From Saturnia japonica (taxonomy: Eukaryota > Arthropoda > Insecta > Lepidoptera > Saturniidae): a stretch of 64,000 nucleotides of DNA. A program made the translations under genes and the position numbers. Below the pieces are notes generated by a model. It saw only the letters and a program-made list of their open reading frames with translations. It ran no database searches and was not told where the DNA came from. The stretch is from the NCBI GenBank assembly GCA_033032175.1, contig CM065310.1:2418001-2482000 (forward strand), given 5' to 3'. Of the stretch, positions 22,491-34,192 are shown piece after piece. The first letter of the stretch is position 1; each line of letters opens with the position of its first letter.

Positions 22491-23764
22491 GGTCTTTACC
22501 TATGAAATTGCCGTTTTGTATGAAAAAATTTAATCGAGTTTTTTCATGTATTTTTAATTTGTATTAATCGAAGTAATAACCCATGCAATCAATGCATCTT
22601 TGCCAGCGCAGTGGCAGTTAATTGATGCCCTTCTTAAAGATATCAGCTGGACGGGAGGCAACAAATTCTTCAAAGGCATTTTGTACTGCCTCTCGGGTAT
22701 TGAATTTTTTTTCCGCCAAGGAGTTATCCAAATTCTGAAAAAAGTAGTAGTCTGTAGGCGCAAGGTCTGGTGAGTAGGGCGGATGACGTAGAACTTCCAA
22801 CCCCAGTTCTTGCAACTTGGAGACCGTCTGCTGTGCAGTATGAGGTCGCGCGTTGTCGTGCAGGAGCAGCGGAGACGAGCGATTGACCAATGCTGGTTGG
22901 AAATGTGCCAGCTTCTCCATTATTGTGTTCAGTTCTTCACAGTACACATCTGCAGTAATGCTCACCCCGTTTGGTAAGAAGCTGTGATGAATCATACCGG
23001 CGCTAGACCACCAAACAGTGACCATCACTTTTCTAGGGGTAAGTTTTCGTTTAGGGCATTGTTTAGGTGCTGAACCAGGATCCAACCAACTTACTGAGCA
23101 CTTGCAGTTAAGATTCCATTTTTCATCGCAGGTAACAATGTGGTTCAAAATTCCTTCATTTGTGTGTCTGTTGAGCAGTGCAAGGCACGACTCGACGCGT
23201 ACTTCGCGCTGGCGATCATTGAATTCGTGGGGCACCCATTTGTCAAGCTTTTTTACCTTGCCAATTTGACGCAAATGGACCAATATTGTTTTGACGCTGA
23301 CGTCGAAAGCTGCTGCTAATTCAGCCGTAGATTGTGTATCATCAGCTTCCCCAATCGCCTTTAATTCGTCATTGTCGACCAAAGTCTTCGGACGACCGCG
23401 AGGTTCATTTTTCAGGTCGAAATTCCCAGAACGGAAGCGAGCAAACCAAAAACAGGTGGTGCGTTGGTTTGTAGTGTTAGCTCCGTAAACGTCGTTGATG
23501 TTGCGTGCCGCTTGTGCCACATTGCTGCCACGACGGTACTCATATTCCATAATTACTCGAATTTTTAACGTATCCATGATGACAAAAAACATTTTAATGC
23601 GATGAAAATGTAACACTAATCAATAAACAAATGACTACTTTTAGATAAAGAATTCCATGTTTTTAAAATAAAATTAATTTGAAATAAGAATTCTTAGCCA
23701 AACAAAAATTATTTTGATTTGAGATGGCCAGTACTGCAGAACGGCAATTTCATAGGTAAAGACC
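22491..23764 (-). mobile_element. mariner DNA transposon, nearly intact
   Basis: It is 1,274 bp, flanked by TA at 22489-22490 and 23765-23766. The terminal inverted repeats agree perfectly over 25 bases from the ends (GGTCTTTACCTATGAAATTG, then CCGTT). It encodes a mariner transposase on the minus strand. Perfect ends suggest recent insertion. It probably sits in an intron or intergenic DNA upstream of the Beat exons, in the same orientation. Confidence 0.95.
22618..23577 (-). CDS. mariner transposase (cecropia-like), truncated by a late stop
   Basis: Cut-and-paste transposase. I prefer the Met at 23577 (M-D-T-L-K), although the frame opens 13 codons earlier (23616). N-terminal helix-turn-helix DNA-binding region with R-R-G-S-N-V-A-Q-A-A-R-N-I-N, a G-R-P motif, then linker WVPHEF. 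Catalytic D,D34D triad: VTCDEKW, LLHDNARPHTA, and YSPDLAPTDYYFF, with exactly 34 residues between the last two Asp. An in-frame TAA at 22618-22620 cuts 17 residues before the natural end at 22564-22566. The segment just after DEKW (N-L-N-C-K-C-S-V-S-W) departs from the usual pattern. Probably inactive or impaired, but could be trans-mobilised. Confidence 0.92.
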   Translation of the reverse strand: MDTLKIRVIMEYEYRRGSNVAQAARNINDVYGANTTNQRTTCFWFARFRSGNFDLKNEPRGRPKTLVDNDELKAIGEADDTQSTAELAAAFDVSVKTILVHLRQIGKVKKLDKWVPHEFNDRQREVRVESCLALLNRHTNEGILNHIVTCDEKWNLNCKCSVSWLDPGSAPKQCPKRKLTPRKVMVTVWWSSAGMIHHSFLPNGVSITADVYCEELNTIMEKLAHFQPALVNRSSPLLLHDNARPHTAQQTVSKLQELGLEVLRHPPYSPDLAPTDYYFFQNLDNSLAEKKFNTREAVQNAFEEFVASRPADIFKKGIN

Positions 23765-23766
23765 TA

Positions 23767-26100
23767 TTATTTCTGTATAAAGTTTTCATGTATTGTGTGA
23801 TGACGAAAAAGATTTTATTTTCAGCCAAAAGGTTATCATCAAAAGTCTTCCTTAAATATATTTTTTGTAAATAAACAACAGTAGCAATATAACATCAGAA
23901 ATATAAGTAAATATTTTATACTTATTATAGTTTGGATTGTTTAAGTTTTATCTTACTATACTTGTAAACAATCCGCAATGAGATTACTTATCAGAAATAT
24001 ATAGATTACCAATGTAGCTCATAGAGTAAGGTAAAGTGGCAATGGGCACTGCCATCTGTTCAAAAACCATTATAATGTCCGATTTCTCAAATGGGTGCTC
24101 TTGTGAGGGTTTGTGAAGAATAGCTGAATAGAACTAGATCCACAGATGATACCGGGTAGAGGTGGATTGGACTAAAACATCTTTTTGTTCAGCAGTGGAC
24201 TGGTAAGTGTGATAAGTCTGAAAAATAAGTGTTCAGGCACATGGCATAAAGCCATCATTTGGTTGACACCCTCCTTCAACACTACCGCAATTTTCCTGAA
24301 AAATTCGTGTGAAAATGTATGCATTCGATATTACCGAACAACATATTTTGTGAAAAATCAACTCAAGTTTGCACAAAAACCTGCGTAGCGTCGTAACAAG
24401 TGTTCTAGATTTTCTATTATATTTTCAATTTCAATGCATTACAATGAGTTTTTCTTATGTTTTCATAACACGAACACTCCCCAGAGTTTCCACGAAGCAA
24501 AACAATGAATATAGAAGACTTTGCTCTGGTCTGACCACGTAATAGGTAAGATGCTAGCTAGATTATTTTCTGTGTTAAAAAAGAAATTTTGGTATTTCAA
24601 TTTGCGAACCTCTTTTTTCTTTAATCGATACTTTATATCTAACTGCAAAATATCAGTTTTTGATATAAAATTTTAATTATACTTTTTAATTTTTAAGTAA
24701 TAATATGCCAAAGGATTTTATCATTAGCAACATTTCAAAAAATGACCATATTTTTGACTCCCTATGTAATCCATATAAGGTATGAATTTACAACAACTCT
24801 TTTCTTAGTGTTCAAATACGTTAAACAAGAACGGTGTAAAAATTAATGATTCTAGAATCACTCATTTAAGCTGGGTGCTATATCTCATTCATTCTTAAGA
24901 ATTGTATTATGTAGATATTTTTTTAGTATAGCAAAGTGTCTAGAAGTGTCTTAAGGAAAGTCAATCGGCTATCGTTACCGTCATGCTGGCCTGCAGAAAT
25001 TTCACTTTAGGCATAGTAACTTTAATGTACCCGATATCGTAAATATATAAATACTCATAGATAATTTTATATAATACTACTACACATCATACTATTTTAG
25101 TTGCCTCAAAATCGTCTACTACTGCAGCACCACAGATTTAACGCAAACATAAAAAAAATCATTAAGCGTTCAAAAACTCTCTTAATAAATCCCCTACTAA
25201 ATGTTTCAAACTCGCCAACCAACACGAAGGCAATAACAGTAAGTCTAATACAGATATAGAGTGGTTCGCTACGTCTCTTATTGGAGCGCACACCTGCTAC
25301 TGTCCGAGTGTCGATATTTCTCGCTGTCTTTGGATTGTGTTTTCTTGTTTTCATGATAAGTGCTTAGTGTTGCGACAGGCGATAAGCAATTTTAAATTCA
25401 TAAAAATTGCATTCATCAAAGAGTAGCTTAAATGTTTTTAATGTAATTTTACCGAACAATTATTAATCACTCATATGCAACAGTGATTGTTTCTTTGTTT
25501 TATGCCAATACAAGTAGTCATACTACCGGAATTCATTTTATGTTTAGTTAAAATAAAGAAAATGTTCAGTAAATAGGTACAAAGTAATATACACTTTTTC
25601 AAATCGTAAATAGTCATGTTTTCTTTGTAATGATAGTGCCGCAAGCAAGAAACTATTACTGATTTTGCTAAATCTGATTTCTTCTTCTCATTGTTTAATG
25701 GCATGCGCATAAACAATTATGCCAATATCACCTAGATTTTTCTAACAATCAGCATTTAAGCAACGCTTTAACAAGAACTCCTAATGAATTTTATCATGGT
25801 TCTGGATATTATTTAAAATCCACTTCAATTTTACACAATTCCCAAGCTATACTACGGAAAATGCCAATCTACATTTACGTAATATATAGAAGTAAATAGC
25901 ATAAGTTTATCAATTAAAATATCAATCACAACATGATAAAAGGTATACAGAGAATGATATATCTCGTTTACTCATCAGTAAAATTACGTAAGTGAGGGAT
26001 GTATTGCCAATTACTCAACTTTATGACGTTCTTAGCCTTGTGCTTCGAAGTTTCAAAAGAATTTGTTAAATAGCTTGTATAATCTGTCATGTCTGTAAAT
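23767..26100. other. No gene seen
   Basis: AT-rich DNA. A minus-strand frame at 25106-25354 has one hydrophobic stretch but no splice sites or homology that I recognise. Nothing else stands out. Confidence 0.4.
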
Positions 26101-26104
26101 GTGA

Positions 26105-26195
26105 TAACACTTTGCTCGGCCTGGGAATCGGACTCAGGACCTCGAGCATAGCAGTCGCGCTTACGACCACTAGGTTAATGAGGCTTTTATTAAAT
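26105..26195 (-). repeat. tRNA-derived SINE (family B), head
   Basis: On the minus strand a box-A-like AACCTAGTGGTCG (about 26163-26175) precedes box-B-like GAGTCCGATTCCCAGG, then CCGAGCAAAGTGTTATC. The same box-B and CGAGCAAAGTGTTAT segment is in the copy at 53968-54165. It is not a functional tRNA: no acceptor pairing or anticodon arm fits. Confidence 0.65.
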
Positions 26196-26778
26196 AACTA
26201 TTTTTGAATATATGGAGCTGATAAATTCTTTTGCAAAAGAAGCAATATTCCGCTATCGCTTATACAACAAGTACCAACCTTACCACAAAGTGAAGCAGTT
26301 GTAACTGATTCGTGGAATAATTCGAGCGATTTATTGTTTTATATGTTTTGTTGCTTTCGTATGTTTTATGTATATTCGTTTGTTGTATCCAGGGTTTGTT
26401 TAATTCGTTCATGAATCATGCATGTCGAGTTGTTGTGTATTTTTGGAACGAGATGACAATCAGGGAAGGGAATATTGTGTTGAAATTGTTCTTTATCTAA
26501 AATACATAAATCGACCGGTACTTTATTATGAATGGTTTAAATAATCTGGAGGAAATTTAAAAGATTAGTAAGGGTAGATAAAAAATGCACTACATCCTAC
26601 ATATTGCTATGAACTGAGTAAAAAAATTAGTAAATACTCACTATTCTCGATTCGACATCGTCTAAATCTACTCAAAACTTTGAGTATGTATTCACAGGTA
26701 AGAACAAATACACAGTTTATACACATTCAAAGCTTATACGTAATACCCAAAAATAACACACTTCCCTTTCTCTCAAGT

Positions 26779-27051
26779 TCAAGAACATTCTAGTGATTTC
26801 GACCCTCGTTTTATTTCAGTATATAAGCGACCCGTGTTCTGAGCCAGAACAGCCAAACTCGATGAAGCTGTCAAAGCTTCTAATATCGCCATGACCCTAA
26901 TGGCTAACATTGTAGTCAGTTCGAACAGAAAAAGAGCAAGGACAGTTCTGTTTTGGACAACCAAGTGTCCAAACACAACAATAAACGACAAAAGAAAGAA
27001 ATCTGCTAGGAGACTATAGATCAGTGTTAACAAGCGATGTTGTAATGGCAT
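26779..27051 (-). CDS. Hypothetical 90-aa protein with two hydrophobic segments
   Basis: From an ATG in good context (GAAAATGCC) at 27051. The product has two hydrophobic stretches, about residues 9-33 and 40-72, and a short charged C-terminus. A TTTGTAG acceptor-like site lies just before the ATG. I do not recognise a family; it could be a chance frame, a short membrane protein, or part of a decayed receptor-like gene. Confidence 0.2.
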   Translation of the reverse strand: MPLQHRLLTLIYSLLADFFLLSFIVVFGHLVVQNRTVLALFLFELTTMLAIRVMAILEALTASSSLAVLAQNTGRLYTEIKRGSKSLECS

Positions 27052-27399
27052 TTTCACTACAAACAGATTTATCAATATACATCATAACTACATGAATATC
27101 TACTCGAATGATATCTCAACTTACTATGACAAAATTAGTCCTCAAAAATTCTAAACCATTGATTTTTAATATTTTCGTCTGTATAACCCCATACCGGACC
27201 AGGAACCTTAAGGATTAGTTTTGACACTTTTGACGTGCAGGTTATTTTATTAGACGAGGTTAAAAATAAAGTATCCAAATTTATTGTTCAATAATATTTT
27301 CTATTCAGCATTATGGGTATTGATACAGAAGATCAGCTGAAATTTGTTGACATCAATATTTCAATTCTATTATTGTTTTTTAGAAGTAGTTGGAAGGTA

Positions 27400-27760
27400 G
27401 AACCTGAGAATTGTGTGCGTCTGGATTGCGACCACCAAACCTTAGGTGTGTCATTCCGGGATCAACTAGTATATATTCAGATATTAAGCGGAGCAGTGGC
27501 AATCTATACATTACTGGGTCGCGACCACGATTATGATAAACAGGTCACAGTGTCTTTCTTTTTATTAGTAGCGTTTCGGGATCAGCCAGTGTATATCCAG
27601 ATGCCAAAAGGCTTTCAGGTCGACATGACAGCGACAATCAGTCATCGATTACCGATCTCTTGATGGTTGCTGTTCTTTCTGGATTGTACTTTGCTTACCA
27701 TGGTCTACGCTGCAGTCCGGTTGATAATAGCGGTAAGAGAATAAGGGTACAGATAAATTT
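27400..27760 (+). repeat. Interspersed repeat (family Z), with internal direct repeat
   Basis: It contains two diverged copies of a TTTCGGGATCAGCCAGTGTA-like unit (about 27455-27485 and 27569-27602), then CATCGATTACCGATCTCTTG. It shares these with the copies at 10615, 38800 and 52205. The open frame across it is not a known protein. Confidence 0.5.
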
Positions 27761-30700
27761 GTATAGATATTGGATTTTTGATTTTGTCAATGGCGTACCT
27801 TTATACTCTGAAACTAAACATGATTTTTATCATTAGTCTAAGGCATCTGGTATAGTTATGATGTTATTGTATTGTCATCTGTTCTTATTACAAATTATTC
27901 GAAGGGGTAGAAGTGATTGAAAATTTAATTCAATTTTTCCATTATATTCACAATAGGTATATTGTATACACACAGGTGAAATTAACCACTTAACAATTCG
28001 ATTAACTTAGTATACAGCTTTCAGTGAATATAAATTGACATCTTCGTCCTCGAATATTCAAAGCAATATCCATCCATGCCTTTGATAAACCACCACTGCG
28101 TTTAGGACTCAAACACACGCATGTGATCTGACACTGACTAACAGTGCTGGTGATCATAGAAGACTTATTTCTCAATATATTTGATCACTTACTATAATGA
28201 TTGTGTTTAAAGGTATATATATTATCTATAGTATCTACTGCTATGTCCGTGAGTAGTGAAAATGAAAATGTAACGGATTTTATGTAATTTTAAAAAAAAA
28301 AATTATTTAGCAGCAGGCTCTTGGTCCGCACGCTTTACAAAGACAGATTATTGATATTAATACATTTAAAAGACAACACAACATATTGATATATAATATT
28401 ATTATTTATTATTATTATTATTTTATTTATTTATTATTTTATATATTTTTTATTTATTGGTATACCAAGTCAGTTCCCGACAAGTATTTTCATTAAGTTA
28501 GTCCGCGTCTTCAGCTACAGAAAGTAAATAATTTAATCATATTCAGGGATTTTTTTTTTTAAAATAAACTAAATTTACTAAGGCCGTACTTACAGTACCT
28601 CTCTTTATGGTCCTATTAAAAATTTCTTTCTTTTATCGTGTTTTTTTCCACTTCGTTATCCAAAACAGAACTGTCCTGACACGGGCCACGGCTCGCTTAT
28701 TTACAAAAAAGAAGGGTGCTAATCAGTAGAAATACCTCGAAATTTACATCATTCTTTAAAAGGTGTAGTGTTCTATTTTTAGACCTTTGTTTGTTGGATT
28801 ATGGAATCGAAGGAATAAGCTTTGAATGTGTGAACGAACTACAGTATTTTTTTATTACCTATGAATACATATTCGATGTTTCGAGTACATTCTAGACGAT
28901 TCCAGATATTTTGTTAATAGTGTTTATTTTCTATTTTTACTCAGGTCGTAAGGGTAAGAGTATTAGTACGAGATACGAGGTTTACGAGTTAGTAATATAT
29001 ATAAATAAGAGATTCCTAATTTTATTTTCAACACAAAACAATCCCAGCGCTAGATTTAGTTAAGATCGATGTAAAAGCTATCCTATTACAGCATTGTCAA
29101 GCGACCACGTAGCTACGAAAGTTTCATAATTTTGCTTGCATACGTACTAATTTGTATTTGGTGAATAACACTATTGGTTGATGGCGAAGAAAAACATCGT
29201 AAGGAAACTTCAGTGAAAATATATAGAAAAGTAAATATCCAGACGTTTAAAATTTTCAAAACGTTTTGGTTAGTGATAAAACCAAAATCTTCCCTCGGGA
29301 AGAGTCCTTCATCCCCATTAGTAGGGTTTTTACAAGCTGTTATTATTAAATTACTAATTTTTATAACAATTTTATGATTAGTATATTTCTACGGATTAAC
29401 TCCCATACTTTACATACTATGGGCTGTATTCTTGTGTACAATGGTTATTAAAAATGGAGCTATATAAACAAATATGTCAACCCTGACCAATATCAGTTAT
29501 GCCTTAATAGTGACCGGTATTGGATGTTTCCGCTTGTTTGTCCACGCACGTTATTGTGCTCATAGAAAATTGAACGGCTTAGTGTTATCGCTTATAATAT
29601 TATTATATTTACGCCTATTAAACCCATTTTCGACAATGGGGGACGGTATCATACTTAAAAAGACAACTGCAAAGGTTGTTTTGAAACGCGATCGTTATAA
29701 AAGAGCAATTTGCAAAAACACTTGAAATGGAATACGTGTTAATAATACCGCTTGTGATCGAAAGAATTAAACTGTTATGTAAAGTAATAGATTATTATTA
29801 TTGTTGCTTATTGTCAACTATTCTTTAACAGACGTTGTCAACAGTAATTTACTTCTGATTGCGTCACGATGACATTAAGTTATTGCAAATATCAATCCTG
29901 TAGAATCAATTACATTTTTTATATAGACGCGTCATACGCCAACATCAGTGTACTAAAAAACAGCATCATTAAACTATATATATATTTAAACAAACTATAA
30001 ACAATGCTTTCAGTTTTATAATATGCAAGAAAAAGGAAAAAAAAAACATTATATGTTATTTTTGTAGTTAGAATGAAACGAATATATATTTTGAGTTGTA
30101 ATGACATGATTCTCAACAACCATGACACTGCATAATAAGTGTCCATAGAATGTCGGGCAATTACCTTATTTAAATATTGCCAAAATAGAGTATGGGTAAC
30201 GCATCTGCACTTATAAAAACATCTTAGTGTAGAACGACTAAAATATGGTTTAGTATTTAATTACTCAGACATCATCTAGTTCTATCTAAATTAGTGTGAT
30301 TATAACCATATAATCAATCAAACACCCAATGCAAACTTCATACAACTTTTCATGTGGCTTACAGAGCATCGATATTGGTAGCGTTTTCGAAGGTCATGTA
30401 TTCTCACTACTCAGTAAAATTCGTTTTGTAGAGTATTCTTCTTACGTCCTTTATTTTTGTAAAGTCTTGAGTCAATGTCTCATGCTTATTACAGAAGCTA
30501 GTCAATCAAAAGCAGAGGACTCAACTTTCCATTCTGAAGGCATAGTATATAGGGATATGAATAATACAATAATAACATATGATCAATCAATTAACGAGCA
30601 TAATTTGATTAGACTTAAATTTCTTATTACTGTTACACCAGTGGGTAATAAAAGTGCCGATGATTAACGTGAAGAAGTTTTATTCGAACTCCACACAGTT

Positions 30701-33700
30701 ACAAATTTCACTAACTCACAACACTGTTCTTTATTTCACTGTGGTTTCGCTTCTTTTATCGCTCGTTGTTATCGCTTTGTAATTCCAAACTGAACTACTA
30801 CGGTGCCGCGCCTGAGCCGCTTAAATACCTACACTAAACGATCGTAGAAAAATCGTGAATCATCGCTATCTTTCTCGACGTTTATTTGCTATATCTACTC
30901 GATGACGTAATCGAGGCGACAAGCCCTATACATGTGTGTGTAAACTGTGATGCTTACACAAACATGCGCTGCGGTTGTTTTTTGACGCGAACATTATTTC
31001 GAAGTACTGAGAAGTATGTAGTTGCTTCGAGATATTTCTGGAACAGGATTTTCTCTCTTTTTAATCGGGTTGTAATAGGTCCGTAACATTAGAATCCAAC
31101 TTTCAATAAATAATAGTTAGATCAAGATCTATTTTTGTTAACACTGTCAGAATACAAGCAGCTATCATTGTAATATTTATCGCTCATCACATCACGTTCT
31201 CAACGACACAATGTTTGATGGCGTTTGAAGAACATTTCACCGGCGAGACACGTATCAAAGCTTCTCGTGTTTATTGAATCGTGTCTATGCAGGACCGTAG
31301 TAAGGAATAAATGTATAAGACCGTGCATAAAGTTCAGGTAATTGAGGACAGAGCGCAACGTATTAATTGCTAAGATGATGTGGTAAAATTAACGACAAAA
31401 TGAACTAAACAAAAAAAGGCAATATAAGAAATTATTATTTGTTTACTTTCATTTAAAGACCATGTTCAAGATTTTATTCTAGATTTCTGTAATCAAGCTG
31501 TTCATTAAATTTCAAGGCTTATGGACATTTCAAATTCTATTAAAGACATATTTCGTAATCAGCTATATAATTAATTTTTCTTTGTTCAATTACCTAGAGG
31601 GCTATCGCTGTACTTGTTAGTTGACATTCCCTTGGTATTCACCAAAATGATACATTATCAAACAATATCAGCCAATCAATCAGGCAATTCAATGAACTTG
31701 ACTGATTTGGACATGAAGTTAGGCAAGGTGGAATGGCTTTGTAAATAAAATAATCGTTAAAGCTAGCGCTACATGGAGTACTTTATTAAACGTACATTTC
31801 TAACAATATGATACGATAATATAATGGGGATAAAGTTTTTTAGTTGACGAAATTATGATATTGTCCCTAAAAACTACCTTCTGAATACGGCCTTGCGTTT
31901 GTAACTGAAAACTCCAGATGTATCGGATATATAGTAGGTCTCAGTTCACCTTTGAAGCGTGACATGAGATCAGGTTTGAACAAGATTTACTTTGACTTTG
32001 TGCAGTCGCTCAAAAATTTTATATCAATAGACGTTTTATGAAGATTTATTTTTGCTTCGATGTCAATATTTATGCTAGATACAAATCATATTTATATTTT
32101 ATGGAAGTTTTTAATAATGCAAGTAGAATTTTATAATTGAAAATAGTTAGTGTGATTCCACTTCGAAGAGAAATAAGAAGTACAATGCAACTATACTATC
32201 ATGAAAGGAGTTAATTGTAAGGTACCAAAATTAAAGAAGCTTTTAAAAATTCCAAATATTAATGATAGGTTAAAGCGGCTATAAGTTTATATTACGCCAA
32301 TTGCAGTGGATCCGGCATTTGAAAAAGGGCAAAAAGATATTTCTGTGGAAATTTATCTGTATTTGGGGGTAGCAACAAGCAACAAGGTATTTTGGGGGCA
32401 GTCCGATTGCTGGAATATTTCGATGCTAATGAACATTGCCGCCAAATGACCTTGTATTATTTCTGTTGTTGTTCATGCGGTGAGTAGCATTTTCGGAACT
32501 CATTTCCATGTGATACCTATGGTACTATTATGGTGAATCTTATCGTTGATAGTCACATTAGTTGAACAAAAACAAATGATAAATACTATGAATTTTAGAA
32601 ATGTTTAAAATAAAATAAAACATTTCAAAATATATATACTTAACCATCTGATTTAGCGAATGCTTCCTTGAACGTCTTCACGATGTTCCAATTTTATAAT
32701 ATTCAATATTTTTCCTTTCGCAACTACTAAGACTTCTGCTATTGACAGTTCTCCTCTTTCGTTTACTTAAGCGGCAAAAATATAGCCGGGAAACTTACCG
32801 AGCGATGTGGAAAATTTAAAGCCACTTTTACTTGAAGAGTTTCTTTTAAAAGTTGATACTGGAAACTATTAGTAAGTTGATGCATAAATACATGAAATAA
32901 AATAACTTGAATTTTTTTTTAAATTGAAATTACTTAACTAGCTTAGAAAGTTACCTAAACACAATTTTAGCGACAAATATAATATAAACATATGCTTTAT
33001 TTTTATTTCACTGTTTATAAAAAGGAACTCGTTTAGGCTAAAAATGCACTTATGACAATCATACGCACAATAATATATCCACCCTTATCGTTGTATCTAC
33101 CTATCCTTCAATAAATAATAAACTTTTAAAGCTAATATTGATTAGTGATCTTTGGATGGTGCATGCTGGAATACAAGTAAACCAAGAGGGGGCTTCCAAA
33201 CTTCGTGAAAGTCTGGTGGATCCTTTTACTCCTTAATCCCTTCCGTATCATTGTGCATATGTTGTCATCGGCCTAGGAAGGTCGCCCCAAATAATAACCA
33301 GGCTAATTTGAAAAACAAACGAACCAGAACCGACTTAGTACACTTACTAGGCTATGCAAACAATCCATTTGTGTTATTAACATCTTTCTGCATAATAAAG
33401 AAACAATATTAACTATATCCTAATTCAAAAGTTTCTTTACCTGAATTTATTTTGGTTTATATTATGACGTATTTGTTTAAATAATCAATCTTTCAGCCTC
33501 CCAAAAATTAAAGAAAACTTATTATTTCATAAAGATTATAGCGAACGTTAATCGAACTCGTCATTGAGATTCAAAACATGGTACACAAATTTATTTCGCA
33601 GTCAATGCAGAAAAAAATGTAGTAAAAAATTGTGTTAATATTCCTTTTTTTATCAAGAGAGCAAAACTAGCAGTGAAATGGAAATTTCTGAGGGCAGCCA

Positions 33701-34060
33701 AAGAGCCAACTCATCTTAAACTAAGCAAACAGTGTTTGCTTCCAACGGCCTTCAACTGGAAGACTTGAGACCGCTCCGACAACTTTATGATTAATGTGTT
33801 CTGTCATTTTTCAGTGAATATTTTTCATGTGAGTCCACGTGTACAAAAAACCTTCAGACATTTTTTTTTATAGTAGAATGGCAAAGTGACTGCAAAGACG
33901 ACAATAACCACTGAGAAATCAGTAATCCATTGACGGTCATCGCTGCCACACCAGCCTGTAAGCCTCTCGGTAGCTGGTGTGACTCACTAGTTGCTATGAA
34001 GATTTTATCACTATATGTATGGTGGTCACGACCCCAGGTATCTGTATCATAATCAAAACC
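27761..34060. other. Long stretch without a recognised gene
   Basis: AT-rich DNA with an (ATT)n microsatellite at about 28395-28450. Short GC-richer patches at 30780-31090 and 33170-33350 show no exon structure that I can support. The open frames here have no motifs. Confidence 0.4.
28395..28452. repeat. AT-rich microsatellite
   Basis: Tandem ATT/TATTT units. Confidence 0.8.
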
Positions 34061-34064
34061 AAAA

Positions 34065-34192
34065 TAATTTTTATTCATTTTAGGCCCTAAGAATGTACTT
34101 ATGAACGTCAAAACACTACTGCCGGTTCGGAAAACATCCCAGTCATCGAGAAGAACGGTAAGAAACTCGATGGGGTTTTCCTTTTTTTCCAA
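34065..34192 (-). repeat. Interspersed repeat (family Y)
   Basis: On the minus strand CGAGTTTCTTACCGTTCTTC, then CTGGGATGTTTTCCGAACCG and GTACATTCTTAGGGCCTAAA. The same order is at 37465-37590 and 40735-40890 on plus. A long open frame crosses it, but it is part of the repeat. Confidence 0.65.

Noticed and set aside
26105..26195. Possible tRNA gene on the minus strand
   Set aside because: Box A and box B are present, but no cloverleaf with a paired acceptor stem fits, and the sequence after box B matches a SINE copy at 53968.
27313..27663. 116-codon plus-strand frame
   Set aside because: It runs through an interspersed repeat (family Z) with an internal direct repeat; the frame is not kept in the other copies.
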